Below are positions 1 to 6,293 of a stretch of DNA of 7,187 nt, piece by piece. Each line of letters opens with the position of its first letter. Position 1 is the stretch's first letter. The position numbers were made by a program, and so were the translations under genes. This DNA is from Methanosphaera sp. SHI613 (GTDB lineage: Archaea; Methanobacteriota; Methanobacteria; Methanobacteriales; Methanobacteriaceae): NCBI GenBank assembly GCA_003266145.1, contig MVJJ01000094.1:1-7187 (forward strand), read 5' to 3'. The notes under the pieces are model-generated. The model saw only the letters and a list, made by a program, of their open reading frames with translations. It was not told the origin of the DNA and did no database searches.

Positions 1-789
1 TATGTATTTAATTATTATCCCCATGACTATGAATATAAAATTGAACAATAACATCCACAGAGGCATGTTCTTATGGATTAAATAAATATTATTTCTTGCA
101 GATATCTTTACTTTAAATGGATTGTATCTTGAACCTGTTGTAGCGCTCCCATGATGGTACACTTTGGCATTGGCACAGTAATAGGATTTATAACCATGAA
201 TTCGAGCCCTGAATGACAAATCCATATCTTCAACATAGCTTTCAAACTGCTCATCGAACAATCCTATCTCATCAAAGATTTCTGCCCGGTATAATGCTGC
301 ACCGGCACATGCACTGAATACTTCACAATCAGTAGAATATCCAGATACGTCCTTGTTGTTTCCCCTCTTTTTACTCCATGAAAGGATGGTATATTCATCA
401 CCGGCATCGTCTATCAATTGGGGATTATTATACTGAATCATCTTGGAGGATACTGAAAAGATATTGGAATCCAGATTTATTGTTTTTAATAATTCATCAA
501 TGGCATCTTCACATACAACAGTATCATTGTTTAATAAAAATAAGAATGGTGAATTCGATTCCATGATTGCTTGATTGACGGCAACTGCAAATCCCTTATT
601 CTCATCGTTTACTATGAGTTTTATTTGAGGATAATTGTCTTTGATAAACTGAACACTATCATCCTGGGAATTGTTGTCAACTATTATAATATCAAATGGT
701 GTTGTGATTTTATCCAGAGAAGTAAGCAATTGTTTTAATAAAGAAACATTATTGTAATTTGGTATTATTACACTTACCTGATTGTTCAT
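1..789 (-). CDS. Family 2 glycosyltransferase, rhamnosyltransferase-like (3' end off window)
   Basis: The frame is open from the ATG at 789 to the window edge, giving 263 visible residues and no stop. It begins MNNQVSVIIPNYNN, the usual first beta strand of a GT-A fold. A nucleotide-sugar binding segment follows (IIIVDNNSQDDS, 34-45), then LLNNDT at 85-90 where the NND corresponds to the metal-binding DXD region, then YVEDMDLSFR at 185-194 with the ED pair typical of the acceptor/catalytic base region, and YHHGSATTGSR at 211-221. This order is typical of GT2 enzymes of the WbbL/rhamnosyltransferase type that add sugars to a lipid-linked glycan at the cytoplasmic membrane face. Residues 242-263 are strongly hydrophobic, suggesting a C-terminal membrane segment. 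A GAGGA ribosome site (797-801) lies 7 nt before the start. It is last in the minus-strand run after the export ATPase, 43 bp downstream. The sugar and acceptor cannot be read from sequence. Confidence 0.9.
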   Translation of the reverse strand, partial: MNNQVSVIIPNYNNVSLLKQLLTSLDKITTPFDIIIVDNNSQDDSVQFIKDNYPQIKLIVNDENKGFAVAVNQAIMESNSPFLFLLNNDTVVCEDAIDELLKTINLDSNIFSVSSKMIQYNNPQLIDDAGDEYTILSWSKKRGNNKDVSGYSTDCEVFSACAGAALYRAEIFDEIGLFDEQFESYVEDMDLSFRARIHGYKSYYCANAKVYHHGSATTGSRYNPFKVKISARNNIYLIHKNMPLWMLLFNFIFIVMGIIIKYI

Positions 790-796
790 ATAAAAA

Positions 797-801
797 TCCT
801 C
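797..801 (-). promoter_or_regulatory. Ribosome binding site of the family 2 glycosyltransferase
   Basis: GAGGA on the minus strand, 7 nt upstream of the ATG at 789, fixes that start. It agrees with the core of the archaeal anti-Shine-Dalgarno. Confidence 0.65.
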
Positions 802-805
802 AATA

Positions 806-830
806 ATAATTTAAAAAAAAGATAAAAAAT
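806..830 (-). terminator. T-rich tract between ATPase and glycosyltransferase genes
   Basis: Just after the ATPase stop (833-835) the minus strand reads two T runs of six and eight separated by a few bases. Archaeal polymerases can terminate at such U-tracts without a hairpin, so this could reduce transcription into the next gene. The gap is only 43 bp and the genes are co-oriented and functionally related, so read-through as one operon is equally possible. Confidence 0.3.
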
Positions 831-832
831 AG

Positions 833-1588
833 TTATAATAATTTATTTTTTTGTACATAGTCAATAAATTCATTACATACTGTATTGACTTCTCCTTTGG
901 ACATCAGTTGTCCCTGATTAAGCCATACAGCTTTATCACATAAATCTCTTACTTGTGCAATAGAGTGTGATACAAATAGTAATGTAACATCATCCTGCAT
1001 CATGTTAGACATTCTTTCCTTACATTTTTTCTGGAAAGATATATCACCTACGGATAACACTTCATCCAAGATCAGTATTTCAGGATTTACTGATGATGCT
1101 ATTGAAAATGCCAGACGTGACTTCATACCTGATGAGTAATTCTTTACAGGTACATCTATAAAATCACCTATTTCCGAAAATTCCACTATTTCATCGAATT
1201 TATTTTCCATAAATGCTTTGCTGTGTCCTAAAATGGCACCGTTCAGGTATATGTTTTCCCTACCCGTGTAATTCATGTCAAAACCTGCACCTAATGCCAA
1301 TAATGGAGCTATTCTTCCATTTATATCAACACTGCCTTTTGTAGGTTTCATAACTCCGGAAATAATTTTTAGTAATGTACTTTTTCCTGCACCATTCAAT
1401 CCTATAAATCCTATTTTATCTCCCCTATTTATTTCAAAGGAGATATCCTTTAATGCCCAGAATGATTGAAACCTAAGTTCTCTTTTTAATACTTTGATAA
1501 AGTATTCTTTAAGGTTATCCGTCTTTTCCTGACTTAAGTTAAATTCCATACTTACATTATTAGCCCTTATAATAACGTCATCATCCAT
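833..1588 (-). CDS. Polysaccharide-export ABC transporter ATPase (Wzt/TagH class, short form)
   Basis: A 251-residue ATPase that would power export of a lipid-linked glycan with the permease encoded just upstream. Visible motifs: Walker A GLNGAGKST (63-71); a polysaccharide-exporter signature region LLALGAGFDMNYTGREN (96-112), matching the LELGAGF-x-TGREN stretch of Wzt/TagH proteins; ABC signature YSSGM (151-155); Walker B ILILDE (171-176); and the H-loop histidine H208 in FVSHS. Residues 1-45 form the long N-terminal lead with LKEYFIKVLKRE that is also usual in this subfamily. The protein ends soon after the nucleotide-binding domain, so the C-terminal carbohydrate-binding domain found in longer Wzt proteins is missing. 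The start is supported by TGAGG at 1596-1600, 7 nt upstream. Only 12 bp separate it from the permease stop, so the two are almost certainly co-transcribed. Rfb, Wzt, TagH and KpsT names are all used for such proteins; I leave the symbol blank. Confidence 0.95.
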   Translation of the reverse strand: MDDDVIIRANNVSMEFNLSQEKTDNLKEYFIKVLKRELRFQSFWALKDISFEINRGDKIGFIGLNGAGKSTLLKIISGVMKPTKGSVDINGRIAPLLALGAGFDMNYTGRENIYLNGAILGHSKAFMENKFDEIVEFSEIGDFIDVPVKNYSSGMKSRLAFSIASSVNPEILILDEVLSVGDISFQKKCKERMSNMMQDDVTLLFVSHSIAQVRDLCDKAVWLNQGQLMSKGEVNTVCNEFIDYVQKNKLL

Positions 1589-1595
1589 AATTTCG

Positions 1596-1600
1596 CCTCA
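1596..1600 (-). promoter_or_regulatory. Ribosome binding site of the export ATPase
   Basis: TGAGG on the minus strand lies inside the 12-bp gap between the permease stop (1601) and the ATPase ATG (1588), with 7 nt of spacing. It supports the start and translation from a shared transcript. Confidence 0.7.
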
Positions 1601-2389
1601 CTATACATATAAGATAAACTTATCCTGATATTTGTAAAATAATAACAGACCAATCGCCAATAATATTACCGCACATATTGCCGAATAATAAATCATAAAC
1701 GGTTCATATAGCTTTCCATACAAGAAACAATCTCTTAAAGCTTCAATTATCTGCAGCAATGGATTATATGTTTGAAATATCCTGAAACGTGGAGGGACGA
1801 TATCTGCCGGATAAAATATAGGCATAGCATACATTAACATGGTACAAAATACTGCATATAAATGCTCCATATCCCTAAAGAATACATTTATTGTAGCCAT
1901 TATCAATCCAGCACCTACTGTTAATACAAGCAATATCAGTATAGGCAAACTAGCAAATAGTATGAAAACTGTGAACTTCACATTAAGTACAAACATTATT
2001 CCAAATAAAACAGATAATGAAAGAACATAGGTTACAAAATTTGATGCAACCGCCGATATTACATAAATGTACTTCGGAACATACATAACTTTCCATATAC
2101 CCGATGAGGAAATGATACTTCGCATTGCCTGAGTAGATCCACTTCTGAATAAAGTAAAAGCCGTCATCCCAGTTAAGTAATAAATTGGATAATTTTCTAC
2201 ACGTCTAAATAATGTGGAAAAGATTATTGTTAACAGTATCATGGAAAGTAACGGATCAAGTAGACTCCAAAGAACACCCAATACAGACCTACGATACTTT
2301 ATCTTGATGTCACGTCTTACTAATTCCGCCAATAACGATTTGTATTTATTGAAATTAGTAAAAATTCTGTCAAATCCAATGTTATTCAT
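1601..2389 (-). CDS. Polysaccharide-export ABC-2 permease (Wzm/TagG class)
   Basis: A 262-residue integral membrane protein, the usual length for Wzm/TagG permeases, forming the transmembrane channel of the glycan exporter. The cytoplasmic N terminus carries LVRRDIKIKYRRSVLGVLW (23-41), the amphipathic entry helix motif diagnostic of this family, followed by DPLLS. Hydrophobic segments are at about 37-60, 69-84, 108-136, 139-168, 175-195 and 232-252, consistent with six membrane helices. NVFFRDMEHL (168-177) and PIFYP (190-194) with YNPL (208-211) are further family hallmarks around the coupling and periplasmic-type loops. The start ATG has GGGGA at 2396-2400, 6 nt upstream. It is the first gene of a tight pair with the ATPase and is preceded by an inverted repeat and a possible TATA box. 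The substrate is not shown by the sequence; the adjoining glycosyltransferases imply a surface glycan. Confidence 0.95.
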   Translation of the reverse strand: MNNIGFDRIFTNFNKYKSLLAELVRRDIKIKYRRSVLGVLWSLLDPLLSMILLTIIFSTLFRRVENYPIYYLTGMTAFTLFRSGSTQAMRSIISSSGIWKVMYVPKYIYVISAVASNFVTYVLSLSVLFGIMFVLNVKFTVFILFASLPILILLVLTVGAGLIMATINVFFRDMEHLYAVFCTMLMYAMPIFYPADIVPPRFRIFQTYNPLLQIIEALRDCFLYGKLYEPFMIYYSAICAVILLAIGLLLFYKYQDKFILYV

Positions 2390-2395
2390 ATTTAA

Positions 2396-2400
2396 TCCCC
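2396..2400 (-). promoter_or_regulatory. Ribosome binding site of the export permease
   Basis: GGGGA on the minus strand, 6 nt before the ATG at 2389. It is a weaker match to the anti-Shine-Dalgarno than the sites of the neighbouring genes. Confidence 0.5.
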
Positions 2401-2402
2401 AT

Positions 2403-2432
2403 TCATGATATGAACATCACTGTATATCATGA
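2403..2432. repeat. Perfect 9-bp inverted repeat before the permease gene
   Basis: TCATGATAT (2403-2411) and ATATCATGA (2424-2432) are exact inverted copies separated by 12 nt. They lie 14-43 nt upstream of the permease ATG and do not include its ribosome site. The element could be a dimeric regulator's operator or a leader hairpin. No T-run follows it, so a terminator role is unlikely. If the TATA-like box at 2452-2459 is used, the transcript would start near the distal arm, so a bound protein would cover the start site. Confidence 0.55.
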
Positions 2433-2451
2433 GTAATTTAATACAAAAAAT

Positions 2452-2459
2452 GATATAAA
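2452..2459 (-). promoter_or_regulatory. Candidate TATA box for the export operon
   Basis: The minus strand reads TTTATATC, one base from the archaeal TTTATATA type. Initiation about 25 nt downstream would fall near 2430, giving a leader of about 40 nt to the permease. The whole 2433-2541 stretch is very AT-rich, so the match could arise by chance; no clear purine-rich BRE precedes it. Confidence 0.35.
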
Positions 2460-2520
2460 AAAAATATTCATTCATAAATTAACTATTATTATATTATGTA
2501 ATCTAAAGATAATAAATATT

Positions 2521-2541
2521 TTGAAAAATAAACAAAAGAAA
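2521..2541 (-). terminator. Possible U-tract terminator after the large glycosyltransferase
   Basis: Immediately after the TAA stop at 2542-2544 the minus strand reads several T-runs (TTTCTTTTGTTTATTTTTC) without a stem. This fits the hairpin-free termination used by archaea and would separate the gene from the export operon, but it is weakly specific in AT-rich DNA. Confidence 0.35.
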
Positions 2542-5397
2542 TTATTTTAGTATATTAATGAATTGATTGACCCTATTTGAGTAGGTATGTTGAGACATGA
2601 ATTCCACATCATATTGATTATCCTTCTCCAGATTTTCATCTATCAACTCTTTTAATTGAGATGGTGTCTTGTATGTTATCACCCTATCGCCAAACAAGTC
2701 GTTTAATCCTTCGATGTCATCTGATATTACACAGGTACCACAGGCTAATGCATCAAATATCCTATTTGAAACGAAACCCTTTTCACGCATATCATCCCAG
2801 TGATCATTCAACAATATCTTACAGGAGGAATATGCATATCTTAACTCCTTGTTATCGATGTGTTCGGCTATGATATATTTTTTATTTATGTGCTTTTTCC
2901 AGTCGGCACCATATACAGCCAATTCATGATTGGTTGGAAGCAAGTCCTTTAGGATTTTCCTATAAACTTTACGTGAGTTACCTACAAACAAGAGTTCATG
3001 TTTATATTCCTCATTATAATCAGGATAGAACCTGCTGGTATCTGTACACTGCCACATACACTCTACCGGAACATCAACCTTTCTAGATATTTCATCAGCC
3101 CACTTCTGTGATGCGATAAATACGTAATCATAAGAAGAATATTCGTCAAGACTTATCAAATCAGGGTGGGAAATATTCCACATCATATTATAATGAGGCA
3201 ATTTTGGTTTATACTTGGACAATCCTCTTAAAACTATAACTGCATCACATATTGAGTCACTATCATCATCCCATTGAGGAAGTATTTGTAATTTTACCAC
3301 AAAACCGCGTTTGACGAATTCCTTCATTAATCCTTCAGCCAGGTAGAAATCTCCCCATTTATGTGCTTCATCCCATGATGGAGCAGGTATCTTAATTGAA
3401 ATTTTATATTTGGAATAATAATCCACAAGTATTTCCTTTAATCTATTTGCCCTATGTGCATAGGTATGATTATTTAATACAATATCCTGCAATTCTTTTA
3501 TCTTTTTATTATATGCATCATTATCTTCAAGGTAATGAGTTAACTGTTCATGTAGCTGTTGTTGTGAATGATATTCCGGTATCAATCCACCAAATGTTTC
3601 ATCATTTCCCAGTGAACCGTTTGTAAATACCAACCTGCCACTGCTTATAGCATCATAAACACGACTATTCACAGAGCCGAAACCCTTGGTCACATGATTA
3701 GCATCATCCAACACGACACGACAAGAAGCATAAACACTAGGCAAATCACCATATGAAACAAAGCCACGAGCAAACTCCTTTAAAGAAGAAACCTTCTCCC
3801 AATTAGCCCCATACAAATTAAAACTATAATCCACAACATCAGGATTTAGACAATCAACAATCTCCCTATCCGCATTCCAATAACTACCCGTAAAACAATA
3901 GTCACAAACAAAATCATCAACAACAGGAGCATCCCCATTGAACATGGAAGTATCCGTAGCAAGAGGAAAGAGGAATGACTCCTTACCTGTATGTTCACTG
4001 ACAAAATCACAAGCAAGAGTACTGCTGCACAACACGATATCATACATCATAAAATACGGCATTGAAACCCAACGTTCAAACCAATTCCTAAGCCAAGCCA
4101 CCTTAACCAGCAAGCCATTATCACAACAAACCTTTGTCAGGTCATAACGATCCAATAGACTAATTAATACGTCAACATCATCATCAACGAAATACCAGTT
4201 ATTTCCACCTCTTTGAGGAAGATATTTTACTTTCCAACCGAATTCTTCAAAACGACCTGCTAATCCAAGAGCTGTGAAGTAATCACCGGCAGTAGCACCA
4301 ACACCACACTCCGTTACGACGAAAGCTACAGTCAACGGAGAGTCCGTGAATATTTCATTGCCATTTAATTTATCATTAAACAGTTCATTACGAAGCCAGG
4401 AATTCCAGCGGTTGACAAACACGCGCCTGTTATTTAAACGACGATCCCGTACTTCTCTACCCTTATCCAACTCCTGAGTACCAAATTCGTAATGATATAA
4501 CCTTGCACGTCCATCACATAAGATATCCAAACCCTTACGAAGCAACTTCAAACATAAATCAACATCCTCATAACCATAAACGTATGCCTCATCAAAACCG
4601 CCTACAGAAAGGAAATTCTCACGACTAACCAACAGACAGGCAGCAGTAACCGCTGCAACACTACGAACATCAGAAGTTGAATCTACAACTTCAACACCAT
4701 TCTCACGGTTGAATGGACGTATAAATCCTTCAGAAGCTTTGAATATTATTCCATTATGCTGGATGGAAAATGATTTTTCACGATTCAATTTGCTGGAGGA
4801 ACAATCAGGATAAAATAGACGAGCCCCTACTGCACCAATATTGTCCTTAGACAACATAGTTTCCATCATGAAATTCAAAAATCCACTTAACGGTTCTACA
4901 TCATTGTTCAAAAAGAGAAGGTAATCCCCCTTAGCCACATCCAATGCCTGATTGTTAGCTCTGGAAAATGACTCATTTACCCCGTTTTCAATACAGGTTA
5001 CATCAAAGCCATCCCAACTACTAACGAATTCAACAGATCCATCACAAGAGGCATTATCCACAACTATAACCTCAAAATTAGGATAGAAATAACTTATGGA
5101 CCCCATAGCAAAGAACAAACGTTTCAAATGGTGTAAACCATCACGATTAACCACCACAATAGAAACCAATGGAGCATCCTCATCAAAAACAGGTACACTA
5201 TCCAAATCAATATCCTCAATTACATTAGACAATTCGATCATTTCCTCTGAGGATAGGATACGTTTTGGTCTTCTGATTTCATTAATTTTATGGGATAATT
5301 TACCTTTTAATAAATTTTTAGAATCCATCACATTATTTCTGATAAGACGTAACTTATCAAAGCCTTCGGTTTGTCTGATTTGTTGTGGTATTTTCAT
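2542..5397 (-). CDS. Three-module glycosyltransferase: GT2 plus two tandem CgeB/Glyco_trans_1_2-like modules
   Basis: A 951-residue protein from the ATG at 5397; an in-frame ATG at 5424 exists, but only 5397 has a good ribosome site (GGGAGAAGG, 5403-5411). Module 1 (about 75-345) is GT2: VSIVVVNRDG (78-87), VIVVDNASCDGS (110-121), LFLNND (161-166) for the DXD region, and YGYEDVDLC (274-282). Module 2 (about 354-661) and module 3 (about 666-951) are GT-B-like, ending in a nucleotide-sugar binding half with SRVYDAISSG (578-587) and NRIFDALACG (878-887), each closed by an HTYxxR segment. No signal peptide or membrane helix is evident, so it likely acts in the cytoplasm, adding several sugars to a glycan in succession. 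Parts of modules 1 and 2 are rich in G and T on the coding strand, unlike module 3. Module 3 is a near copy of the gene at 6294-7187. Donors and acceptors are unknown. Confidence 0.9.
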   Translation of the reverse strand: MKIPQQIRQTEGFDKLRLIRNNVMDSKNLLKGKLSHKINEIRRPKRILSSEEMIELSNVIEDIDLDSVPVFDEDAPLVSIVVVNRDGLHHLKRLFFAMGSISYFYPNFEVIVVDNASCDGSVEFVSSWDGFDVTCIENGVNESFSRANNQALDVAKGDYLLFLNNDVEPLSGFLNFMMETMLSKDNIGAVGARLFYPDCSSSKLNREKSFSIQHNGIIFKASEGFIRPFNRENGVEVVDSTSDVRSVAAVTAACLLVSRENFLSVGGFDEAYVYGYEDVDLCLKLLRKGLDILCDGRARLYHYEFGTQELDKGREVRDRRLNNRRVFVNRWNSWLRNELFNDKLNGNEIFTDSPLTVAFVVTECGVGATAGDYFTALGLAGRFEEFGWKVKYLPQRGGNNWYFVDDDVDVLISLLDRYDLTKVCCDNGLLVKVAWLRNWFERWVSMPYFMMYDIVLCSSTLACDFVSEHTGKESFLFPLATDTSMFNGDAPVVDDFVCDYCFTGSYWNADREIVDCLNPDVVDYSFNLYGANWEKVSSLKEFARGFVSYGDLPSVYASCRVVLDDANHVTKGFGSVNSRVYDAISSGRLVFTNGSLGNDETFGGLIPEYHSQQQLHEQLTHYLEDNDAYNKKIKELQDIVLNNHTYAHRANRLKEILVDYYSKYKISIKIPAPSWDEAHKWGDFYLAEGLMKEFVKRGFVVKLQILPQWDDDSDSICDAVIVLRGLSKYKPKLPHYNMMWNISHPDLISLDEYSSYDYVFIASQKWADEISRKVDVPVECMWQCTDTSRFYPDYNEEYKHELLFVGNSRKVYRKILKDLLPTNHELAVYGADWKKHINKKYIIAEHIDNKELRYAYSSCKILLNDHWDDMREKGFVSNRIFDALACGTCVISDDIEGLNDLFGDRVITYKTPSQLKELIDENLEKDNQYDVEFMSQHTYSNRVNQFINILK
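2714..3390 (-). repeat. Direct coding repeat, copy A (C-terminal glycosyltransferase module)
   Basis: Aligns without gaps to 6469-7145 at a constant offset of 3755 bp in the same orientation. Exact shared runs: 2744-2772 (29 nt), 2972-3002 (31 nt), 3044-3083 (40 nt), 3086-3114 (29 nt) and 3350-3390 (41 nt). By hand I count 15 mismatches in 2925-3114 (190 bp, about 92% identity), whereas the stretch between 3115 and 3349 is visibly more diverged. It is wholly coding; no transposase or terminal inverted repeats flank it. Confidence 0.9.
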
Positions 5398-5402
5398 GAT
5401 AG

Positions 5403-5411
5403 CCTTCTCCC
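5403..5411 (-). promoter_or_regulatory. Ribosome binding site deciding the start of the large glycosyltransferase
   Basis: GGGAGAAGG on the minus strand puts GGAG 9 nt before the ATG at 5397. The upstream ATG at 5424 is preceded only by an A-rich stretch without a Shine-Dalgarno core, and this site would lie inside its coding region. I therefore choose 5397. Confidence 0.65.
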
Positions 5412-5424
5412 TAATTATATACAT

Positions 5425-5534
5425 ATCTTTTTAATTCATAGATTAAAAATGTTATTAAATAATATATAAATATTAATTAATAAAATGAGATATAATTAAT
5501 TATAATAAATAAATTATTCAAAAAAAGGGATTAT
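5425..5534. promoter_or_regulatory. Divergent AT-rich promoter region
   Basis: This gap between the divergent glycosyltransferase and DUF4012 genes is almost wholly A+T. The near-palindrome AATATATAAATATT at 5461-5474 reads as a TATA box on both strands (TTTATATATT on the minus strand). Initiation about 25 nt away would fall near 5438 on the minus strand, giving a leader of about 40 nt to 5397, and near 5492 on the plus strand, about 42 nt before 5535. A second plus-strand candidate, GATATAAT at 5489-5496, would give a much shorter leader. I see no clear operator. Confidence 0.45.
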
Positions 5535-6242
5535 ATGATTAGTAAAAAGAAAATGATTTTAATTGGATTAGCAATAATTCTCGTAGCAGTAGGAGGTTAT
5601 TTATTAACCAATTATATGGAGGGGCAAAAAGCATTTGCCGGAGAACATAATGTTCTAGTTCTTTGTACTGACCCATCAGAAAATCGTCCTGGTGTTGGTG
5701 CGGTAGATATGGCATTTGTTATAAAATTAAATGACGGTAAAGTTGGGGAAATTACAAAAGTTTATCCTGGAGGATTAACACACCCAACTAAAGAGCCTAG
5801 TGCAAGTATGAGAGCTGAAGGATTGAATGTGGTTTATTTACATGATTCACTCTGGAGTGATAATCTTACGGAAGGAACCACTACTGCCCAGGAAATTGTG
5901 GAGTATCATACCGGCTTAAAAACAGATATGGTACTGGTAGTAACTCCCGAAGCTATTGATGCTCTGATAAATGCTGTAGGTCCTGTATACTCTGATGGAA
6001 AAGAAGTTACCAACAGTTCAATTGATTTCCTACGTGATGACCAAAAAGAAGGAGCAACCAGAGGAGATGCCATCGAAGGTTTAGCAGATGGAATAAAGGA
6101 TGCTGCATCCAAAAATAATAAAAAGCCTCAACTGATACAGGCTGCAATGGATCAATTTTCCAAAGGTAATATAAAAGTTGTTCCGGAGGATAAATTTGCA
6201 CCATTTATATCATATGGTGGTATAAGCAATATTTTAGGATAA
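5535..6242 (+). CDS. Membrane-anchored DUF4012-type protein, possible LytR-CpsA-Psr-like glycan enzyme
   Basis: A 235-residue protein with a short basic N terminus (MISKKK), a single hydrophobic segment at about 7-25 and an outside C-terminal domain, so probably anchored in the membrane and facing the cell surface. No lipobox is seen; the hydrophobic segment looks like an uncleaved anchor. The domain contains LVLCTDPSENRPGVGAVDMA (41-60) followed by FVIKLNDGKV, VYPGG (77-81) and THPT (82-85). It ends with an R176-G-D-AIEGL helix-like region. I recall proteins of this kind in Methanobacteriales annotated as DUF4012. The order D46, R51, D58 and a later arginine resembles the layout of bacterial LCP phosphotransferases, which attach lipid-linked glycans to the wall; the likeness is by eye only. 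An AGGGA site (5526-5530) sits 4 nt before the ATG, closer than usual. It is transcribed alone, divergently from the glycosyltransferase, and ends at a hairpin terminator. Confidence 0.85.
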   Translation: MISKKKMILIGLAIILVAVGGYLLTNYMEGQKAFAGEHNVLVLCTDPSENRPGVGAVDMAFVIKLNDGKVGEITKVYPGGLTHPTKEPSASMRAEGLNVVYLHDSLWSDNLTEGTTTAQEIVEYHTGLKTDMVLVVTPEAIDALINAVGPVYSDGKEVTNSSIDFLRDDQKEGATRGDAIEGLADGIKDAASKNNKKPQLIQAAMDQFSKGNIKVVPEDKFAPFISYGGISNILG

Positions 6243-6255
6243 AAAAAATTATCAA

Positions 6256-6289
6256 TAATCAGTTTTTCAACTGATTACCCTTATTTTTT
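6256..6289. terminator. Hairpin terminator between convergent genes, likely bidirectional
   Basis: TAATCAGTT (6256-6264) and AACTGATTA (6269-6277) form a perfect 9-bp stem with a 4-nt TTTC loop. On the plus strand it is followed by TTATTTTTT (6281-6289), ending the DUF4012 transcript. On the minus strand it is followed within a few bases by a run of eight T (opposite 6241-6248), ending the glycosyltransferase transcript from the right. Confidence 0.75.
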
Positions 6290-6293
6290 AAAG

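Noticed and set aside
378..566. Plus-strand open frame of 62 codons
   Set aside because: It lies antisense within the family 2 glycosyltransferase, has low-complexity H/I/R-rich content and no convincing ribosome site.
5422..5424. ATG at 5424 as the start of the large glycosyltransferase
   Set aside because: It lacks a Shine-Dalgarno site, whereas the ATG at 5397 has GGAG at good spacing; the extra nine residues also look unlike a domain.
5096..5434. Plus-strand open frame of 112 codons
   Set aside because: It is antisense to the N-terminal GT2 module, whose motifs are clear, and shows no recognisable domain.
5425..5534. AT-rich intergenic stretch as a replication origin
   Set aside because: It is short, has no repeated origin-recognition boxes and no replication gene nearby; divergent promoters explain it better.
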